DNA from: Mermis nigrescens
Taxonomy: Eukaryota > Nematoda > Enoplea > Mermithida > Mermithidae
Direction of reading: 5' to 3'
Length of the DNA stretch: 64,000 bases
Assembly (NCBI GenBank): GCA_036768485.1
Contig: JAVLUZ010000154.1
Location: forward strand, 41,044,206-41,108,205
The position numbers were made by a program, and so were the translations under genes. The notes beneath the pieces are model-generated. The model searched no databases, was not told the origin of the DNA, and saw nothing but the letters and a program-made list of their open reading frames with translations. Position 1 is the first letter of the stretch. Every line of letters begins with the position of its first letter. Of the stretch, positions 57,200 to 64,000 are shown piece after piece.

Positions 57200-58100
57200 T
57201 GTATCTTTATGTATGATTACTACATTAGTAGTTAAGGGTGGCAGCCTGGGGGGTATGGTTAAGGATAGGCAGTGCTTAAGCATTGGCGAAGTGGGTGGAG
57301 TTTGCTCAATGGCTTTGAGAGCAGATTGGCATACCAATGTATTAGTATACTAAAAAAGTAAAAAGTAGCCTGGGAGAGGTTGAATTGGTGTACTATTTAA
57401 GTCTGAGTGTAAAGTACGTCCAACCCCACTGAGTTGGAAGGGGTCTAACACCCTAAGTGTAAAGCGGTAAATGAACAAGAATACACCGGTTTGGACTCTA
57501 ATTTTTATTTTTCAGGTGCGAAGGAGTGTAAAGCGGCCTGTTGTATGTGTTGTTGTTTTCTATGTAACAAAAAACCAATTTAGAATCTGGATCTGATGTA
57601 TAAGCATAGACCGTGTGTATGAGTATATCTATTTGGTTTTTCAGGTTGACGAAGGGCGGATTCAGCCCAAAATGATATAGCTAGTGTATTCTGTTGTGAA
57701 TTTTTTATGTATGGAAATGTAAGAATTCAAAATTGGTATTCCAATTAACACCAGACTGAACGAGTTAGGGGTATCCCAACCCTTCTAAGCTGAGCGTAAA
57801 GTAAACCTAAGCTAAGTCTATAAGTTTAAGCTGAGCTTATTAGAGACTTAAATCTAAGCTAACGTAAGGAGGAAAGAGAATACACCGCTTTGTAAGCCTA
57901 AGTGTAAAACAGGGTCTCAGTGGGGAGCCGAACCCGAGTTGGACCAAGATTAAACTAATATTAATTGTATCTACATACAACTCGCAACTTGCTAAAGTGA
58001 ATTGTTGAGTGTGAAACAGACTAGAACCTTTATCCTAGCAGAATTTAATACATGATATGGTCACTAATACATTTTTCGAAAAAGTTTTCATAAAATTCCT
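57200..58100. repeat. Non-coding region with recurring gtgtaaagcggcc words
   Basis: Short motifs (ctaagtgtaaagcgg, gaatacaccgg, gtaaagt, aagctgagcttat) recur at irregular spacing between 57.4 and 57.95 kb. No frame or terminal repeat supports a gene. It may be the end region of the Polinton-like remnant whose genes follow. Confidence 0.3.
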
Positions 58101-58122
58101 TCGTTTTATCGCTAAATTCATG

Positions 58123-58344
58123 TTAAAACTGGCACAACGATTCAAAATCCCCCATTTTAAGTAATTTTCCAATTTGTTTATAAACGACCATTTCTCTCGC
58201 CTTTACCTTAACTCGTGTTTCATTTTCAACCAAAAGTACTTGCCTAAGTTTCCTTCTTCCGTATATCCGTACTTTTAAATGTGTAAAACGATGTGTTTGT
58301 AGATACATTCTCCTTTTGACGCCATTTTGATGCATTTCTATCAT
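58123..58344 (-). CDS. Small basic ORF, divergent from the zinc-ribbon gene
   Basis: 73 codons from ATG 58344. Very basic (RRMYLQTHRFTHLKVRIYGR and RRKLRQVL) with no Cys/His metal pattern apart from one Cys near the end. Its position mirrors that of the polB fragment relative to zinc-ribbon copy 1: both are head-to-head with the zinc-ribbon gene. A TATATAA word lies ~20 bp upstream. I do not recognise it. It is short, so it could be chance or a fragment of a longer Polinton gene. Confidence 0.35.
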   Translation of the reverse strand: MIEMHQNGVKRRMYLQTHRFTHLKVRIYGRRKLRQVLLVENETRVKVKAREMVVYKQIGKLLKMGDFESLCQF

Positions 58345-58429
58345 GGTTACCCACGTATATAAACAAAGTCCTCAAATATTAGTGAATTCTCGGTAGGTAC
58401 ATACGTACGTACGTATCTTAAAAGAAAAA

Positions 58430-58825
58430 ATGGAGGCAGTAATCGAAGAAATTCAGAAGCAGGAAGAGGAGGCTATAGCGAAAATGGAGGAAGTAATACC
58501 GAAAAGGGAAGAAGTAAACACCACGGAAAAAAGACCTGAAAAAGAAATAAAAGCGGAGGAGAAGCTTTAAGTTCTAGACGAGGATGTAAAACGCTATAAG
58601 AGAGCGATTCGGCTCCCTCTTAAGCTGTGAGGCGGAAATCTGAATAGTCTTCTGTATATGCTAATGATTCACTTGTGTGAATATTGTCAGAATAAAAGGT
58701 CAACAAAATTTTTTCGAAACAAATTCAGACGTGTGGTACATACATATAGAAATGTGTCCGAGGTGTGCAGAATTTAATCGCGCTAGTCAGGAAATAGGAA
58801 AAAGAGTCTTAAAACATTATCCTTA
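58430..58825 (+). pseudogene. Small zinc-ribbon protein, copy 2 (two stops, one frameshift)
   Basis: ATG 58430 begins a Glu/Lys-rich N-terminus (MEAVIEEIQKQEEEAIAKM), with TAA at 58568-58570 and TGA near 58,628, then LYMLMIHLCEYCQNK. After a frameshift near 58,705 it reads WYIHIEMCPRCAEFNRASQE and GKRVLKHYP, ending TAA at 58823-58825. CEYC and CPRC give a four-cysteine zinc ribbon, intact in this copy. It aligns end to end with 28,979-29,289. Only the cysteine pairs, the aromatic WY and the C-terminal helix are well kept between copies, which argues that these were selected. The foldback FB2 is inserted directly after its stop codon. Function unknown; zinc ribbons of this size are common in nucleic-acid or transcription factors. 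Confidence 0.6.
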
Positions 58826-60539
58826 AGGCGTCTTGTATTAATTCATGGTTCAGTAAAGAACTTAAAAGAAGTTCTATAGAAGTTCTATAGAATTTCGATA
58901 AAGAACTTCGAAGAAGTTCCATAGAAGTTCTATAGAAGTTCGATAAAGAACTTCGAAGAAGTTCTATAGAAGTTCTGGAAGACTGTCGAACTTCGAAGAA
59001 GTTCTATAGACGTTCGATAAAGAACTTCAAATGATTTTAAATATGTTAATAATTATTATATTAAAAATTTAGAAGTTCTATGGAAGACTGTCGAACTTCG
59101 AAGAAGTTCTATAGACGTTCGATAAAGAACTTCAAATAAGTTCTATAGAAGCTCGACAAAGAACTTCAAAGAAGTTCTATAGAAGTTCTATGGAAGACTG
59201 TCGAACTTCGAAGAAGTTCTATAGACATTCGATAAAGAACTTCAAATAAGTTCTATAGAAGCTCGACAAAGAACTTCAAAGAAGTTATATAGAAGTTCGA
59301 TAAATAACTTTGATCGAAGTTCTATAGAAGACTGTCGAACATCGATAAGACGCTAATCGAAGTTCGATAAATTTTTAATAGAACTTCGATAGAATGCACA
59401 TCAAAGTTCGTCTAACTTCGAGACGAAGTGCTGCAAATCTTCAATAGAACTTCGATGTTGTGCAAATCGAAGTTCGGCCTAAGTTCGACAAACCTTTTAT
59501 AGAACTTCGATAGTGAGCAAATCGAAGTTCGACAGATCTTTTATAGAACTTCAAGTCGAAGTTCAAAGAGACCAAAAAATGAGGTCATAGAACTTTGAGT
59601 GAGCAAATAGCAAGGGTCATTTAAATTTTAATAGGTACCTAAGTACCTATACATAGCTCCTAATACATGCTTCCTTGTTTGAATAATAACCTTGAATTGT
59701 ATTGATTTTCGGTATCCCATTTCCGAGTCATAGGAAACAGACTATAATTAATGCATGCGTTTACATAATTTATGCTCATCTTTATTGGCGATAGCATGAC
59801 CTTGCACTCATCTCTTCAGCGACCCAAAGACGTTTTTCTATAGGCACCTTCAAAACGTTCTCGCTAGAAAAAGATCTACGACTTGACTTGATTGACATTT
59901 GGAAATCCAGAAAGATGTTTAATTGCAAGAAATGGAATAAGGCAAAGCTTTTTTGCAAGCATAAATCGATAAAATCAAAGCTCACGCTTATGTTTAATCG
60001 AGGATTTTTAATGTGAAATTTAATTTTGTCATTTTCAACCAAACTTTACAGCTATAAACAAAGCAGTACAATTGCGATTTAAATTCTAAAATTAGATGAG
60101 CGATATTTTTCCAATTTATAACGCTGGTTCGAATGAAGGAGCTATTTTCTAATATTTAGTCTTAGCTTAATTTTATGATCCCTCAAAAAATGTTTTGAGT
60201 TACAAAAAATTTTGAAATTTTACAAAATTTTAATTTTAAAAAATTGTTTTTGTACGTATATTATATTATCAAAAATGTAATAACTCTAAACTTCATATTG
60301 AAATTTTAATTTTAGACGCGTAAAATTTGAAAAAATATTGTTTTTAAAAGCTAACTTAAGTATTTAGTTCATTAGTGTTAAGTCTGGACTTCTGATATCA
60401 GATTAAAATCAATTTCTAAATGTGTGGTTGGAATTATAAATTCTAGATCACAATCGCGTTTTGAAGCTCTTGCATCTGATTGAAAATGTTTAGACTTGAA
60501 TGTCCATATTAATTTTATTTTTCGTTATGTGTGGCGACC

Positions 60540-61240
60540 ACCATAGGTGGGCGCCACCAAAGTTCTGGGAGGGGGTGGGGTGCAAGATTTTTCAAAGGTC
60601 AAAAAATGGCCTTGAAAATAGTGATATGGCGGAAAAAACAATTTTTCAACGTTTCTTATCGAGAACTATCCATTAACATCAAAAACTTGTGAAAAAGACA
60701 AAAAAAATTTCAAAAATCGAATTCGGGAGAGGTGTTTTGGTTTCTCGGGGGTGCATACCTCCCAAATCCCCCTCCACTCCCAGGTATGGGCGGCACCAAA
60801 GTTCTTGTGGGGGATGCAAGATTTTTTCAAAGGTCAAAAAATCTGGGGGTGCATGGTATTGCGAAAAAACACCATTTTTCAACGTTTCTCATCAAGTACT
60901 ATCCATTGGCATCACAAAATAGCGAAAAAAAACAAAAAAAATCAAAAATTGAATTCTGGGGGTGCTTTGGTTTCTGGGGGAGTGCATACCACCCTTCCCT
61001 ACCCACCGCCCCACGCCCAGGTATGGTGTTATGACGAAAAAAACACGTTTCTCATCGAGCACTATCCATTGGCCACAAAAAAATTGCGGAAAAAAACGAA
61101 AAAAATTTTCAAAAATTGAATTCTGGAGGTGGCCACATACCGTGCACCCCCCAGATTTGGTTTCTGAGGGGTGCATACGCATACCTTCTGAGGGTGCATA
61201 CGCATACCCCAAAACCCGCCATGCTCCAGGTATGGCGACA
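60540..61240 (+). mobile_element. Cluster of family A MITE copies inside FB2
   Basis: Copies restart near 60,545 (AGGTGGGCGCCACC), 60,783 (GGTATGGGCGGCACC) and about 61,020 (partial), ending ccaggtatggcg near 61,236. Collinear with 16,434-17,095 in FB1. The short frames here are products of the repeat. Confidence 0.65.
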
Positions 61241-62690
61241 TCTCGTTCGCTAGTATTACACTGTATAGCAAATCATGAATGTGCGCTTGAGTTGATTTAT
61301 GAGTTGAATCAAACAATGGCGAGTAGAAAGGAACATCACGATAGGGCAGGGGTCATTGGACATGTCATCGTGGCATGTGTAGGCAATGCTTATTTAAGGC
61401 AAGATGCTATACTGATGGTCAAACGGACAGAACACACAGTCCGTCCGACTTACGCGCAGGTAAAAATTTTCATATGAAAGGCAAGAATCGATATTTTCTA
61501 GGAACCCAATCTAACGAACGGGCATTTGTATTCGTAGTCAAGCCAATTAGCCGATGTCCTCATTCATTTAATGCATCTCATGTCGACGTAATGTGTTTAA
61601 TTGAACAATTTTTACTAATTGATAAGACTCGGAAAATCATAAAGCAAACCATTAAAGGTTCAAAATACATGTTAAAACAGTGAAAATGGTTTGTTAATTG
61701 AATTTGATTGTAAAAAACTCAACATAATTATTCTGTAAAGACATATTTATTCTAAAGTTGTTTTTAAATTGAGGACATTTGTCAAAAAACCGAAAATCAG
61801 GCACCTACGTATATCGAAAAATTTTCAGCCTACACTTTCTTGAGTGCTGACTTTCTTTTATTTCAATTTAATTTCGCCTAGTTCACGAAACAATGAAATA
61901 AAAATTTGATTTTTCCATCTTGTTTTTGATTATCTCGCATATTGTATACCCATCCTTTTTCTAATTCAGTCAATTAATTAAAATTGGCTACCTGAATAAA
62001 GTTTCCCAATTTCATTCCGGAACTCCGTTTTGTAGACTTTACCTTTAGGCCCTGCCACCATACTACGTTATGAGGAAGAAAAACAGATTTTTTTCTCCAC
62101 TCAGGATGAAACAATTCTATGCCTTATTAGCGGCCTGCCTGCACGGAGTGCGTACATACGCACTCCTGCATGGAGTGCGTACATATACTCGTACATGTAT
62201 GTAGGTTTGTGATGTTGACCTCGTCCTCAAATACGTGGAACTACAGTAGGATAGATTTCTGTCAAAGCAGCCAACCTCAACCCCATTATTAGGCACGAAC
62301 GACTTTAAGCACTGGGAATGATATATAGCATAATGTGCGCTCCCTACATGCTGCTTTTAGCGTCGCATACACACAGTAAAGAGCCGAATTACATAGGTTA
62401 CTTAATGTGCAAAAAAGCTGTGCTCATTAATTATCTATACCTATGCATATTTCTTACTGCATAGCGCATGTCAGCTTCGTAAACTATGTAGGTACCTAAT
62501 CTGTTTCACTTAATAACTTCGTGCATAAATTCTAAGAATTTTAATCGACACTAAGCCGAGGTTCACGATAATTATACATCAGATCAGATAAATGCTATAA
62601 TCGCAATCTGCCAGTGCCGGAAATAGTTTTAAAACGACCGAACTTGCATCAAACCGACTATACCTACACAGTTGTTTTCATCTTCATTTA
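61241..62690. other. Central single-copy segment of FB2
   Basis: Collinear with 17.1-18.48 kb. It contains cactcctgcatggagtgcgt palindromic words near 62,160. No conserved protein frame between the two copies, so I call no gene. Confidence 0.5.
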
Positions 62691-64000
62691 AAAAATTGTT
62701 AATATTTTAAAAGGCATTTAAAATTAAAATTTCAATACTAATTTCAAAGTTATTACATTTTTTAAATATAATATGCCGTGCAAAAACAATTTTTTAAAAT
62801 TAAAATTGCCGTAAAATTTTAAAATTGAAGTTTTCGAACTTAAAACATTTTTTGAGGGATCATAAAATTAAGCTAAGACTAAATATTAGAAAAGAGCTCC
62901 TTCATTCGAACCAGCGTTATAAATTGGAAAAATATCGCTCATCTAATTTTAGAATTTAAATCGCAATTGTGCTGCTTTGTTTATAGCTGTAAAGTTTGGT
63001 TGAAAATGACAAAATTAAATTTCAGATTAAAAATCCTCGATTAAACATAAGCGTGAGCTTTGATTTTATCGATTTATGCTTGCAAAAAAGCTTTGCCTTA
63101 TTCCATTTCTTGCAATTAAACATCTTTCTGGATTTCCAAATGTCAATCAAGTCAAGTCGTAGATCTTTTTCTAGCGAGAACGTTTTGAAGGTGCGTATAG
63201 AAAAACGTCTTTGGGTCGCTAAACAGATGAGTGCAAGGTCATGCTATCGCCAATAAAGATGAGCATAAATTATGTAGGCGCATTGCATGTAATTATAGTC
63301 TGTTTCACATGACTCGGAAATGGGATACCGAAAATCAATGCAATTCAAAGGTTATTATTCAACAAGGAAGCATGTATTAGGAGCTATGTATAGGTACTTA
63401 GGTACCTATTAAAATTTAAATGACCCTTGCTATTTACTCACCCAAAGTTCTATGACCTCATTTTTGGTCTCTTAGAACTTCGACTTGAAGTTCTATAAAA
63501 GATCTGTCGAACTTCGATTTGCTCACTATCGAAGTTCTATAAAAGGTTTGTCGAACTTAGGCCGAACCTCGATTTGCACAACATCAAAGTTCTATTAAAA
63601 AATTTATCGAACTTCGATTAGCGTCTTATCGAAGTTCGACAGTCTTCTATAGAACTTCGATCAAAGTAATTTATCGAACTTCTATAGAACTTCTTCATTC
63701 GAAGTCCTTTATCGAACTTCTTCGAAGTCCTTTATTGAACTTCATTAGAACTTCTTCGAAGTTCTTTATCGAACTTCTATAGAACTTCTTCGAAGTTCGA
63801 CAGTCTTCCATAGAACTTCTATAGAACTTCTTGGAAGTTCTTTATCGAACTTCTATAGAACTTCTATAGAACTTCTTCGAAGTTCTTTATCGAACTTCAA
63901 TAGAACTTCTATAGAACTTCTTCGCGAAGTTCTTTATCGAACTTCTATAGAACTTCTGCGAAGTTCTTTACTGAACTCATGAATTAATACAAGACGCCTA

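Larger units (their letters stand above)
58827..63998. mobile_element. Foldback element FB2 (5.2 kb), full length, TAA target site
   Basis: The left end GGCGTCTTGTATTAATTC starts at 58827 after TAA (58824-58826). The right end GAATTAATACAAGACGCC finishes at 63998, followed by TA and the window edge. Arms open with 0.7-0.8 kb of AGTTCTATAGAAGTTCGAT-type short repeats (58.85-59.58 kb; 63.46-63.97 kb) and continue as unique inverted sequence (59.6-60.5 kb against 62.7-63.45 kb). The centre (60.54-62.69 kb) holds a MITE cluster and the single-copy segment shared with FB1. It is homologous to FB1 along its length and lacks the MITE found in FB1's right arm. No transposase was recognised, so mobilisation in trans is presumed; the TAA duplication suggests PIF/Harbinger. 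Confidence 0.88.

Noticed and set aside
58823..58826. TTAA beside FB2 as a piggyBac target site
   Set aside because: The right side reads GACGCC followed by TA, not TTAA; FB1 and the small foldback fit a 3 bp TWA duplication.

Overview
The window is AT-rich animal nuclear DNA, most likely from an arthropod and probably an insect. Signs of this are a split gene for an angiotensin-converting-enzyme (ACE/ANCE, peptidase M2) relative with GT-AG introns in matching phase, and dense transposon debris: Ty3/gypsy, Merlin, hAT and hAT MITEs, Polinton/Maverick remnants and several foldback families. I see no operons, rRNA, tRNA or CRISPR, and I cannot name the order or species.

Layout. 1-6.2 kb: intergenic DNA with a 1.67 kb foldback element, a hAT MITE and a diverged repeat array. 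6.2-25.6 kb: three exons of the ACE-like gene on the + strand. Intron 2 is 17.4 kb and holds a hAT MITE, the repeat array (opposite orientation), a 5.1 kb foldback (FB1), MITE clusters and a decayed Merlin element. The third exon has an apparent frameshift, and no exon with the zinc-binding HExxH motif was found downstream. 26-31 kb: MITEs, a short tandem repeat and a broken Polinton (polB fragment, small zinc-ribbon gene, a second small gene, integrase). 32-34.3 kb: a foldback with minisatellite arms. 35.7-40.8 kb: hAT MITEs nested around a 1.9 kb hAT-like element.

40.8-55.05 kb: one 14.2 kb Ty3/gypsy LTR retrotransposon on the minus strand, with 1,053 bp LTRs, a 4 bp target duplication and a polypurine tract. 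It encodes gag with a zinc knuckle, protease, RT-RNase H and integrase. Downstream of integrase, where an env would sit, is a ~1,100-codon ORF whose N-terminal third carries all the motifs of a DEDDy 3'-5' exonuclease (RNase D/WRN/EXD type), followed by a basic Arg/Gln-rich tail. This is the strongest candidate here for an undescribed system. The element has a handful of in-frame stops and frameshifts, which fits the roughly 1.5% divergence of its LTRs.

55-58.8 kb: intergenic repeats, then a second copy of the zinc-ribbon gene found in the Polinton debris, with a divergent small ORF. 58.8-64 kb: a second 5.2 kb foldback (FB2), homologous to FB1 and ending two bases before the window edge.
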